A stretch of 38,978 nt of DNA from Rikenellaceae bacterium (GTDB lineage Bacteria; Bacteroidota; Bacteroidia; Bacteroidales; UBA932), in the NCBI GenBank assembly GCA_900769735.1, contig CAAGHY010000033.1, forward strand, positions 1 through 38,978, read 5' to 3'. The translations under genes and the position numbers were made by a program. Under the pieces are notes generated by a model that was not told the DNA's origin, did no database searches, and saw only the letters and a list, made by a program, of their open reading frames with translations. Position 1 is the first letter of the stretch; each line of letters begins with the position of its first letter. Of this stretch, positions 23,286-31,880 are shown one piece after another.

Positions 23286-24476
23286 ATGTTATATCATCTG
23301 TTTGAATATTTGAACAACGCGGGAATAGATTTTCCCGGCAGTGGATTGATGCAATACATCTCATTCAGGGCACTTATGTCCCTGATGACTGCATTGCTTG
23401 TGGCGTTGTACTTGGGTCCAAAGATCATCAGTAAACTCCAGATGAAACAGATTGGAGAGGATATCAGGGATCTTGGACTTGAGGGACAGATGCAGAAAAA
23501 GGGTACCCCAACAATGGGTGGAATAATAATAATCCTTTCAATCCTCATCCCTGCACTGCTGTTCGGCAACCTTACAAACATTTATGTGCAGCTCCTTATA
23601 ATATCTGCAATATGGCTTGGACTTATAGGATTCCTGGATGATTCTATCAAGGTGTTCAAGAAAAACAAGGACGGCCTCAGCGGAAAATACAAGATCATTG
23701 GCCAGGTTACACTTGGTCTTGTTGTAGGACTTGCACTGTGCCTGAACCATCAGGTTGAAATGAGCAGCACAGTAACCACAATACCGTTTATCAAAGGGAA
23801 CCAGTTTGACTACGCCTGGCTGAATCCTTTTGGCGGTGCATTCGGTGAAATGTTTACAAGGGTGATATATGTTGCAGTGGTGATATTTGTAATTACTGCA
23901 GTTTCAAACGGCTCAAACCTTACAGACGGTATGGACGGCCTTGCAACAGGTGTTTCCGCATTCATTGGAATTACAATTGCAATATTGGCATACCTGTCGG
24001 GAAACACAATTTATGCATCATACCTGGATATAATGTATATCCCGCACAGTGGAGAGGTGGTTATATTTATGTCGGCATTCATTGGTGCACTGGTTGGATT
24101 CCTGTGGTACAACACCTTCCCTGCCCAGGTATTTATGGGTGATACAGGCAGCCTTGCATTGGGAGGAATCATTGCAGTTTCAGCAATCATACTCAAGAAA
24201 GAGCTCCTTATTCCAGTAATGTGCGGAATCTTCTTTGTGGAGAGCCTTTCTGTAATAATGCAGAGATATTATTTCAAATATACCAAGAAGAAATATGGTG
24301 AAGGAAGAAGAATTTTCAAGATGAGCCCGCTTCACCACCATTTCCAGAAAGAGGGTATTCCGGCAATAATACAGACTCCAAAGAAAGCCATTCCGGAGGC
24401 AAAGATTGTAGTGAGATTCTGGATTATAACCATATTGCTTTGCGCAATAACAATAATAACACTAAAGATAAGGTAA
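23286..24476 (+). CDS. mraY: Phospho-MurNAc-pentapeptide transferase
   Basis: A 396-residue, ten-helix membrane enzyme that transfers phospho-MurNAc-pentapeptide to undecaprenyl phosphate to make lipid I. The conserved Asp-rich loops are visible: FLDDSIKVFKKNKDGLSGKY, NLTDGMDGLATG and MGDTGSLALGG. The histidine motif is MSPLHHHFQKEG. It is slightly longer than E. coli MraY (360) because of an extended periplasmic stretch around residues 155-190. It sits 11 bases after murE and 6 before murD. Confidence 0.97.
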   Translation: MLYHLFEYLNNAGIDFPGSGLMQYISFRALMSLMTALLVALYLGPKIISKLQMKQIGEDIRDLGLEGQMQKKGTPTMGGIIIILSILIPALLFGNLTNIYVQLLIISAIWLGLIGFLDDSIKVFKKNKDGLSGKYKIIGQVTLGLVVGLALCLNHQVEMSSTVTTIPFIKGNQFDYAWLNPFGGAFGEMFTRVIYVAVVIFVITAVSNGSNLTDGMDGLATGVSAFIGITIAILAYLSGNTIYASYLDIMYIPHSGEVVIFMSAFIGALVGFLWYNTFPAQVFMGDTGSLALGGIIAVSAIILKKELLIPVMCGIFFVESLSVIMQRYYFKYTKKKYGEGRRIFKMSPLHHHFQKEGIPAIIQTPKKAIPEAKIVVRFWIITILLCAITIITLKIR

Positions 24477-24482
24477 TCAGTT

Positions 24483-25820
24483 ATGCAACGTGTTGTTGTA
24501 CTTGGAGGCGGAGAGAGCGGCATAGGTTCAGCCGTTCTTGCCAAGGTTAAAGGATTTGATGTATTCTTGAGTGACAGCGGAAAAATTAAGGATGACGCTA
24601 AGGCCACTCTTGCCAAATGGGATATCCAATGGGAAGAGGGTGGACACACTATGGAGAAAATCCTTAACGCAGACGAAGTTGTAAAAAGTCCGGGAATCCC
24701 TGAGACTGTTCCGCTTATCCTTGCCATAAAGGAGAAAGGGATACACATCATCTCTGAGATTGAGTTTGCAGGAAGATATGATTCTGCAAAGAAAATCTGC
24801 ATAACAGGAAGCAACGGCAAAACCACCACAACTTCCCTTATCTACTTTATGCTTAAAAACGCAGGGCTGAACGTAGGATTGGCCGGCAACATAGGACAGA
24901 GCTACGCTTACCAGGTGGCAACCTGCAACTATGACTACTATGTATTGGAGCTCAGCAGCTTCCAGTTGGACGGGATGTGTGATTTCAAGGCAGACATTGC
25001 AATCCTTATGAACATCACCCCAGACCATCTTGACCGCTATGACTTCAAGATGCAGAACTACGTGAACTCAAAGTTCCGAATTACCAGAAACATGAAGGAA
25101 GAGGACTGCTTCATCTTCTGTGAGGATGATCCTGTAACCATAGGACATCTTGAGAAGATTGTAACCAGAGCCAAGATGCTCCCTTTCACACAGAAGAACC
25201 CGCAGGAGAAAGAGGGTGCATACCTTAAGGATGACGGAATGTGTGTAGATGTAAACGGTGATGTTGATTTCTACTATCTTAAGGAGCTTGCCCTTCAGGG
25301 TAAACATAATGTATACAACTCAATGGCAGCGGCAATTGCGGCCAAAGCCATAAAAATAGACAAGAAAGTCATCAGGGAGAGCCTTATGACATTCAGCGGT
25401 GTGGAGCACAGAATGGAGAAAGTGCTTAAGATAAAGAACGTGCTTTACATCAATGACTCAAAAGCAACCAACGTGGACTCTGCGTGGTATGCACTTGACA
25501 GTATGACCACCCCTGTAGTATGGATTGCAGGTGGAAAAGACAAAGGCAATGACTATGAGCCGCTTTTCCAGTTGGTAAAAGACAAAGTGAGAGTACTTAT
25601 CTGTATGGGGTTGGACAATGAGAAACTGCACAGGGATTTTGCAGACAAGGTTGATGTAATCCTTGACGTACAGTCTGCACAGGATGCAGTACAGAAAGCA
25701 TACGAACTGGCACTGCCTGGTGAAACAGTACTTCTTTCACCTTGTTGCGCAAGTTTTGACCTGTTCAAGAGCTACGAAGACAGGGGTGCACAGTTCAAGG
25801 CGGCAGTAAGGAACCTGTAA
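24483..25820 (+). CDS. murD: UDP-MurNAc-L-alanine:D-glutamate ligase
   Basis: A 445-residue Mur ligase that adds D-glutamate to UDP-MurNAc-L-Ala in the cytoplasm. The N-terminal Rossmann-like loop is GGGESGIGSA (8-17). The ATP-binding loop is TGSNGKTTT (108-116). NITPDHLDRYDF, GVEHRMEKV, NDSKATNVDS and the C-terminal LLSPCCASFDLFKSYEDRG block are typical of MurD. The length is normal. Confidence 0.97.
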   Translation: MQRVVVLGGGESGIGSAVLAKVKGFDVFLSDSGKIKDDAKATLAKWDIQWEEGGHTMEKILNADEVVKSPGIPETVPLILAIKEKGIHIISEIEFAGRYDSAKKICITGSNGKTTTTSLIYFMLKNAGLNVGLAGNIGQSYAYQVATCNYDYYVLELSSFQLDGMCDFKADIAILMNITPDHLDRYDFKMQNYVNSKFRITRNMKEEDCFIFCEDDPVTIGHLEKIVTRAKMLPFTQKNPQEKEGAYLKDDGMCVDVNGDVDFYYLKELALQGKHNVYNSMAAAIAAKAIKIDKKVIRESLMTFSGVEHRMEKVLKIKNVLYINDSKATNVDSAWYALDSMTTPVVWIAGGKDKGNDYEPLFQLVKDKVRVLICMGLDNEKLHRDFADKVDVILDVQSAQDAVQKAYELALPGETVLLSPCCASFDLFKSYEDRGAQFKAAVRNL

Positions 25821-25860
25821 ACCTTACAGCAAAAAACATAAAAGATAAAACACAGAAGAG

Positions 25861-27174
25861 ATGGATAAAAAAGGATCAATACTGAGCAGACTCAGCGGAG
25901 ACAAGGTGATTTGGATAGTGGTATTCCTGCTTTCCCTTATCTCCATTGCCCTTATCTACTCTTCAAGCAGTTCATTGGCATACAAGGAGAAGACCACAAA
26001 CTTCGCATTCCTTGTAAAACAGATCCAGTTTGTCCTTATGGGACTTGTGGCCCTGTACATCTGCTACCGGGTACCTTTGGGATGGTACAGGTTCCTCGCC
26101 TACCCCGCCCTTATAGTGAGTATAATACTCCTGGCCCTCACCCCTATAATTGGAGAGGAAATCAACGGCGCCCGCAGATGGATTAACCTGGGATTCACCA
26201 CTTTCCAGCCCACAGAGATGGCCAAGATCTCCATAGTGCTCTACCTTGCCAGGGCACTGGAGGTATCCAAACTGGAAACATTCAAGGAATTCCTCATCAA
26301 AATCATCATCCCGATAGGTGTCACCTGTATCCTTATCCTCATAGGAAGTGTATCGGCAGCACTGTTTGTGGGAGTGATCAGCCTTCTGATGCTCATTATA
26401 GCAGGAGTAAAATGGAACTACATATTCAAGGCAGGAGGAATTGCCGCTGCAGCCCTTGTGGTTATCATACTGCTACACGTGGCAGGTCTGCAGCTCTTCT
26501 CCCGTCTGGATACAGCACTCAGCCGACTTGTAAGGTTCGGTGCAAAAACTGAGATTGCAGAGGAACTTACTCCGGAAGAGAAACAGAAGGAGGCAGACAA
26601 AACCTATCAGGCAGATATGGCAAAAGTTGCAATATCGTCTGTTGGAATATTGGGAAAAGGTCCTGGAAAAAGTACCCAACGCTACTTCCTTCCACACCCT
26701 TATTCAGATTATATCTATACCATAATAATAGAGGAATACGGACTTGCGGGTGGAACATTTGTACTTATGCTCTACCTGTGGTTCCTGTTCCGATGCGTGA
26801 TACTTGCCAAAAACTGCACAAAGGTATTCAGCGCACTTACAGTAGCAGGACTTGGACTGCTCATTACGGTACAGGCCACCCTGCACATTCTGGTAAATGT
26901 GGGATACCTTCCGGTTACGGGACACACCCTGCCGCTGCTGAGCCTTGGAGGTACATCACTGGTAATCCTGAGTTGCGCTTTTGGTATAATACTGGCGGTG
27001 AGCAGGACAATAGATATGTCATCGCAGAAAAACAAACTTAAACTTGCAGGCTCTGCCGCCCAGATTGAGGAAAATGCTGCTGCAAGCAATGAATCATCGG
27101 GAAGAGAATCTGCAAAACAGGTTGAAGAAGAACAGGAACACGAAATAATGGGCCCAAACGGGGAATTCAAATAA
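25861..27174 (+). CDS. ftsW: Cell division protein, SEDS glycosyltransferase FtsW
   Basis: A 437-residue SEDS-family membrane protein that polymerises lipid II into septal glycan strands together with its class B PBP partner FtsI. It has about ten hydrophobic segments. The conserved blocks GARRWINLGFTTFQPTEMAK (20 residues), PHPYSDYIYTIIIEEYG and PVTGHTLPLLSLGG are present. The long periplasmic loop (about 220-265) is charged and rich in Glu and Lys, and a polar cytoplasmic tail of about 45 residues follows the last helix. RodA is the alternative paralogue; the position between murD and murG in the dcw cluster argues for FtsW. Confidence 0.95.
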   Translation: MDKKGSILSRLSGDKVIWIVVFLLSLISIALIYSSSSSLAYKEKTTNFAFLVKQIQFVLMGLVALYICYRVPLGWYRFLAYPALIVSIILLALTPIIGEEINGARRWINLGFTTFQPTEMAKISIVLYLARALEVSKLETFKEFLIKIIIPIGVTCILILIGSVSAALFVGVISLLMLIIAGVKWNYIFKAGGIAAAALVVIILLHVAGLQLFSRLDTALSRLVRFGAKTEIAEELTPEEKQKEADKTYQADMAKVAISSVGILGKGPGKSTQRYFLPHPYSDYIYTIIIEEYGLAGGTFVLMLYLWFLFRCVILAKNCTKVFSALTVAGLGLLITVQATLHILVNVGYLPVTGHTLPLLSLGGTSLVILSCAFGIILAVSRTIDMSSQKNKLKLAGSAAQIEENAAASNESSGRESAKQVEEEQEHEIMGPNGEFK

Positions 27175-27180
27175 AAAGAA

Positions 27181-28311
27181 ATGAAACAGGAATTGAAGGT
27201 TATAATCAGCGGAGGCGGAACAGGGGGACACATTTTCCCTGCAATTTCCATTGCAAATGCAATAAAGGAGGCAAGGCCTGATGCAGAGATTCTGTTTGTT
27301 GGAGCAACCGGAAAAATGGAGATGGAGAAGGTGCCGGCTGCAGGATACAGGATCATTGGAATCCCTGCCAGGGGTTTGAAGAGACCTTTGTATTCTCTGT
27401 CAAACATCTCGGTAGCCATTGACTATCTCAAATGCCAGAAAAAGGCAAAACAGATAATAAGGGATTTCAAGCCCAACCTTATAGTTGGAGTTGGCGGATA
27501 TGCCAGTGCTGCCATTGTAAGTATGGGATCCAAAATGGGAATACCTGTACTGTTGCAGGAGCAGAACTCATTTGCAGGGCTTGTAAACAGAAGGAACGGC
27601 TCAAAAGCCAACAGGATATGTGTTGCCTATGACGGAATGGAGAGATTCTTCCCGGCAGACAAAATAATAAACACCGGCAACCCTATAAGAAAAGACATCA
27701 ACAGGGCTACAGAGCAGCAGAAAGAGGAGGGATACAGATTCTACAATCTTTCTCCCGACAAAAAGACAATTTTTGTAGTTGGAGGAAGCCTGGGATGCCG
27801 AACCCTTAACGAGTGCATGAAAAAGGCCATCACCGGAACTGACCTGTTCAAACAGGATGGGGCGGATTGTCAGGTAATCTGGCAGTGTGGAAAAATATAC
27901 AAGGAGGAGACAGACAAATTTATGGAGGGAAAGAATGAGCCCAATGTATATTATTCAGACTTTATCCAGAGGATGGACCTTGCATACGCTGTGGCTGATG
28001 TAGTGGTGAGCCGCGCAGGAGCAGGCACCATTTCAGAACTTTGTGTTGCAGGAAAATGTACAATATTTGTACCGTCACCTATGGTGGCAGAAGACCATCA
28101 GACACACAATGCAATGGCACTTGTAAACCACAATGCAGCCTTGATGGTGAAAGATGCCAGCGCTTTGGAAGAACTTGTCCCTTGCGTGGAGAAGCTCCTT
28201 GCAGAACCTGAAAAAATAAAGATGTATGAAGAGAACATCTGCAAGCTTGCAAAGAAGAATGCAGCGGCAGATATAGCACAGGAGTGTATTGGACTTGCAG
28301 AAAAGAAGTAA
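27181..28311 (+). CDS. murG: Lipid II synthase, undecaprenyl-PP-MurNAc-pentapeptide GlcNAc transferase
   Basis: A 376-residue GT-B glycosyltransferase that adds GlcNAc to lipid I on the inner face of the membrane. GGGTGGHIFPA (11-21) is the first glycine-rich loop. VGVGGYASAA, LLQEQNSFAGLVNR, VVGGSLGCRTLN and VVSRAGAGTISEL are further MurG blocks, the last in the UDP-GlcNAc-binding site. Its stop is followed after one base by the murC start. Confidence 0.97.
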   Translation: MKQELKVIISGGGTGGHIFPAISIANAIKEARPDAEILFVGATGKMEMEKVPAAGYRIIGIPARGLKRPLYSLSNISVAIDYLKCQKKAKQIIRDFKPNLIVGVGGYASAAIVSMGSKMGIPVLLQEQNSFAGLVNRRNGSKANRICVAYDGMERFFPADKIINTGNPIRKDINRATEQQKEEGYRFYNLSPDKKTIFVVGGSLGCRTLNECMKKAITGTDLFKQDGADCQVIWQCGKIYKEETDKFMEGKNEPNVYYSDFIQRMDLAYAVADVVVSRAGAGTISELCVAGKCTIFVPSPMVAEDHQTHNAMALVNHNAALMVKDASALEELVPCVEKLLAEPEKIKMYEENICKLAKKNAAADIAQECIGLAEKK

Positions 28312-28312
28312 G

Positions 28313-29698
28313 ATGAAGAACGTATATTTCATAGGAATTGGAGGTATAGGAATGAGCGCCATTGCCCGTTACTATAACCACGCAGGATACAATGTAAGCG
28401 GATATGACAAAACCCCAAGCAAACTTACAGGCAAGCTTGAGGAGGAGGGCATTTCCATCCACTACACTGCAGACATCAACTGTGTTCCAAAAGATATAGC
28501 TGAAACATTGGTAATCTACACCCCTGCCATCCCTAAAGATATGGAGGAGCTGGTATATGCGCAGGAGAAAGGTTACAGACTTATAAAACGCTCAAGGGCT
28601 TTGGGAGAGATTGCCTCTACCCAGAAATGCCTTGGTGTAGCCGGTACCCACGGAAAAACCTCAACCAGCACAATGCTATCGCATCTGTTCACCCACTCGG
28701 GAGCCGGATGCTCTGCATTTTTGGGAGGAATTTCCAAGAACTACCACACCAACCTGCTGTTGAGCAAGAACCCTGTACTTGTAGCGGAGGCTGATGAGTT
28801 TGACCGTTCATTCCTTCAGCTTTTCCCGGACATTGCGGTAATTACCTCTACTGATGCAGACCATCTTGACATTTACGGGGATGCTGCAACAATGAAAGAG
28901 GCTTTTGCAGAGTTTGCATCACAGATCAAACCTCAGGGAGCACTTATCCTCAAGAAAGGGGTTGAGATAAACTTGAGCAATGTAAAGGCAAAAGTATACA
29001 GCTATTCATATAAAGAGAAGGCTGATTTTTCTCCGGAAAATGTAGAGATTCTGGAGGGGGGATATTTCAGATTCAACCTTGTATACCCAGCTTTCACCAC
29101 CATATACGGAGCAGAGGTTCCTGCAGGTGTGATTGAGGGATGTACAGTTGGCATACCGGGTTGGGTAAATGTGGAGAACGGCATTGCAGCAGCGGCATCT
29201 GCACTTATCGGAGGCATTGCACCGGAGAAGGTGAAAGAAGCATTGGCAGCATTCCAGGGAGTTGAGAGAAGATTTGACATCCATATCAACACCCCAAAAG
29301 TTGCTTATATAGATGACTACGCACACCATCCGCAGGAATTGAGTTCTGCAATCACCTCCATCAGGAACATTTTCCCGGGAAGGAAGATTACAGCAATATT
29401 CCAGCCTCATCTTTATACCCGTACAAGGGATTTTGCAGAGGGGTTTGCACAGAGCCTGAGTATGGTGGATGAACTTATGCTGCTGGACATTTATCCGGCA
29501 AGGGAACTACCTATTGAGGGGGTAACCTCACAGATTATTTTTGACAAGGTAACCATCGGGAAGAAGACCCTTCTTAAAAAGGAAGAGGCTCTGGATTTCC
29601 TTAAAGGAAAGGAGATTGATATTCTGGTTACTTTTGGTGCGGGAGACATTGACAGACTTATTGTACCTATAGAGGAAATGTTGAAAGAAAGATTGTAA
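28313..29698 (+). CDS. murC: UDP-MurNAc:L-alanine ligase
   Basis: A 461-residue Mur ligase that adds the first stem residue, L-alanine. The N-terminal nucleotide loop is GIGGIGMSAIA (8-18), and the ATP loop is AGTHGKTSTST (110-120). VAEADEFDRSFLQL, DADHLDIYG, GVERRFDI and YIDDYAHHPQEL are typical. The start is set at ATG 28313, which puts the glycine loop at the usual distance; eight further in-frame codons upstream belong to the murG end. Its stop overlaps the ftsQ start as TAATG. Confidence 0.97.
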   Translation: MKNVYFIGIGGIGMSAIARYYNHAGYNVSGYDKTPSKLTGKLEEEGISIHYTADINCVPKDIAETLVIYTPAIPKDMEELVYAQEKGYRLIKRSRALGEIASTQKCLGVAGTHGKTSTSTMLSHLFTHSGAGCSAFLGGISKNYHTNLLLSKNPVLVAEADEFDRSFLQLFPDIAVITSTDADHLDIYGDAATMKEAFAEFASQIKPQGALILKKGVEINLSNVKAKVYSYSYKEKADFSPENVEILEGGYFRFNLVYPAFTTIYGAEVPAGVIEGCTVGIPGWVNVENGIAAAASALIGGIAPEKVKEALAAFQGVERRFDIHINTPKVAYIDDYAHHPQELSSAITSIRNIFPGRKITAIFQPHLYTRTRDFAEGFAQSLSMVDELMLLDIYPARELPIEGVTSQIIFDKVTIGKKTLLKKEEALDFLKGKEIDILVTFGAGDIDRLIVPIEEMLKERL

Positions 29699-30504
29699 TG
29701 TTAAGGAAGATTCTCATATCGTTTGTGGTTGTGCTGGCCTTTGGTGCAATTGGAGCATATTTCTTCTTTGCACAGATGCTTTACAGCAAAAGCATCCCTT
29801 CACAAGTGTGCAAGGAGGTTAATGTGGTGCTGCTGGACAGCCTGCAGAACCGATTTGTAACCAAAGCTGAAGTGGTGGATATCATGAACGGTTTTATGGG
29901 TGAGAGTGTTGGTAAGAATATAGCGGAGATAGACCTGAACACCATAGAGAAGCTGCTGAACAGCCGGAGTGCCATAAAGGAATCACAGGCAAGCATTACA
30001 AGGGCAGGGGAACTGAGGATAGACATTACCCAGCGCAAGCCGGTACTGAGGATACAGAGCCCCAACGGAGGTTTTTACGTGGATGAGAGCCAGTATGTAT
30101 TCCCTCTTGTATCTACATTTACATCTTACGTTCCTGTGGTGAGCGGACATATTCCGTTTGCATTGAATGAAGGGCACAGGGGAAAGGTGCTTGAGGATAC
30201 CGGAAACTGGATGGAGAAGATTATGCTTTTGGGAAGTTTCCTTGAAAATGACCCGTTCTGGAACGCACAGATTGAGCAGATATATGTAGATTCAAACGGT
30301 GACATAATTTTGTCGCCAAGGGTAGGAAACCACAAGATAATATTTGGAGACCTTAAAGATATAGGACACAAATTCAACAAGCTGTACACTTTCTACAAGA
30401 ATATTGTACCGGCAGAGGGCTGGGAAAAGTACCAAAGCGTGAACCTTAAATATAAGGACCAGATAGTTTGCAAATTGAACAAGAAAAAGAAAAACAATAA
30501 ATAA
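29698..30504 (+). CDS. ftsQ: Cell division protein FtsQ
   Basis: A 268-residue bitopic membrane protein with one N-terminal helix (about 4-26) and a periplasmic part. The segment around residues 40-105 (nearest to the membrane, ending RITQRKPVLRIQ-like as DITQRKPVLRIQ) fits the POTRA-like region, and the remainder fits the beta domain of FtsQ. Overall similarity is low, as usual in Bacteroidota; position between murC and ftsA supports the call. FtsQ links FtsL/FtsB to the divisome. The one-base overlap with murC suggests translation by re-initiation. Confidence 0.9.
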   Translation: MLRKILISFVVVLAFGAIGAYFFFAQMLYSKSIPSQVCKEVNVVLLDSLQNRFVTKAEVVDIMNGFMGESVGKNIAEIDLNTIEKLLNSRSAIKESQASITRAGELRIDITQRKPVLRIQSPNGGFYVDESQYVFPLVSTFTSYVPVVSGHIPFALNEGHRGKVLEDTGNWMEKIMLLGSFLENDPFWNAQIEQIYVDSNGDIILSPRVGNHKIIFGDLKDIGHKFNKLYTFYKNIVPAEGWEKYQSVNLKYKDQIVCKLNKKKKNNK

Positions 30505-30516
30505 TCTCTTTGAATT

Positions 30517-31878
30517 ATGAGAAACCTGATAGCAGCCATTGACTTGGGAACAACCAAGGTTGTGTGTCTTGTAGGGGAAAAGACCGCAGCAGGAATTAAG
30601 ATAATTGCCTTGAGCGAGGCACCTTCAAAAGGTGTGAGCAGAGGTGAAGTAGTGAACATCCAGTCTGTACTGGACTCAATGATGCCAACCATCCGCAATG
30701 TGGAGGATGCCATTGGTGAGAAGATCAACGAGGTGTTTGTAGGTATTGCCGGACAGAATATCCGTTGTGAGCAGGGTACTGACCAGACAATAAGACTTAA
30801 TCCGGATGAGCTTATCACTACAGAAGAGATTGATGAGATTACAAGAAAAATGTACGGTACATTCTGCCAGGGTGGCGAGGAGGTGCTTCACGCAATCCCC
30901 CAGTCTTATATAGTTGATGACCATATGGGAATCACTGAGCCTGTAGGAATGCCGGGAAAACAGATATTCTCAAACTTCAAGCTATTCATTGGAAGAAAAA
31001 CTTCTGCACAGTTCAGCAACAATGTAATTGCAAGGGCAAACCTCAAACTTAAGGAGCTTGTTCTTGAGCCTCTTGCATCTGCCAAAGCTGTTCTTGATGA
31101 GGAGGAGACAGAGATTGGTGTTGCTATGCTTGACATTGGAGGCGGTACTTCAGACCTTCTTATCATTCAGGACAACATCATAAGACATACCGCTGTAATT
31201 CCTTTTGGCGGTAACTGCATTACTGAAGATGTGAAGCAGGGCTGCGGCGTATCTTCAAAAATTGCAGAGCAGCTCAAGACAGACCACGGTTCTTGTATGA
31301 GCTCCCTGGCTCAGGAGAACAAGAGGGTGATTATCCCTGGCGTTGGCGGAAGGGAGAACAAGGAGATCTCTTTGAAACACATTGCCGGAATCATTGAGGC
31401 AAGGGTTGAGGAGATTCTTGAGGCTGCATTGTACGAGATTGAAAAATCAGGTTATAAAAACAAGATTAAGGCTGGTCTTGTAATTACAGGAGGTACTTCA
31501 CAGCTGGCAAACATCAGACAGCTGGCAAACCTTGTAACAGGTTTGGAAACCAGACTTGCATATCCAGGAAGAGAGTTCTGTGACACAGATGCACAGGTCT
31601 GCAAACCATCACTTTCAACTGCTGTAGGTCTTGTACTTATGGGATTTGAGAAAATGGAGAGAGATGGTGCTGTATACAACACCACTACCCCTATCAACTA
31701 CAGCAAAGTTGAGGAAGAAGCAGTGGCTGTAGAGGTAGAGGCACCTGCAGCACAGGCTGCTGAACCTGCAGCTGCAGAGCAGGTTAAGGAGGCAAAGAAG
31801 AAAGGAAGCGGATTCTCGTTCCAGAAATTCTTCAGCCAGTTCAAAGAAGACAATATGTTCACCGATAACGAAGCATAA
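30517..31878 (+). CDS. ftsA: Cell division protein FtsA
   Basis: A 453-residue actin-like ATPase that tethers FtsZ to the membrane. The phosphate loops AAIDLGTTKVVCLVG (6-20) and LDIGGGTSDLLI are present, along with the SHS2-like 1C domain region that contains EVVNIQSVLDSM. A Glu/Ala-rich linker (about 400-430) leads to a C-terminal helix GFSFQKFFSQFKEDNMF, whose Phe/Lys pattern fits the amphipathic membrane-targeting helix. It is about 30 residues longer than the E. coli protein because of that linker. It ends 2 bases before ftsZ. Confidence 0.96.
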   Translation: MRNLIAAIDLGTTKVVCLVGEKTAAGIKIIALSEAPSKGVSRGEVVNIQSVLDSMMPTIRNVEDAIGEKINEVFVGIAGQNIRCEQGTDQTIRLNPDELITTEEIDEITRKMYGTFCQGGEEVLHAIPQSYIVDDHMGITEPVGMPGKQIFSNFKLFIGRKTSAQFSNNVIARANLKLKELVLEPLASAKAVLDEEETEIGVAMLDIGGGTSDLLIIQDNIIRHTAVIPFGGNCITEDVKQGCGVSSKIAEQLKTDHGSCMSSLAQENKRVIIPGVGGRENKEISLKHIAGIIEARVEEILEAALYEIEKSGYKNKIKAGLVITGGTSQLANIRQLANLVTGLETRLAYPGREFCDTDAQVCKPSLSTAVGLVLMGFEKMERDGAVYNTTTPINYSKVEEEAVAVEVEAPAAQAAEPAAAEQVKEAKKKGSGFSFQKFFSQFKEDNMFTDNEA

Positions 31879-31880
31879 TT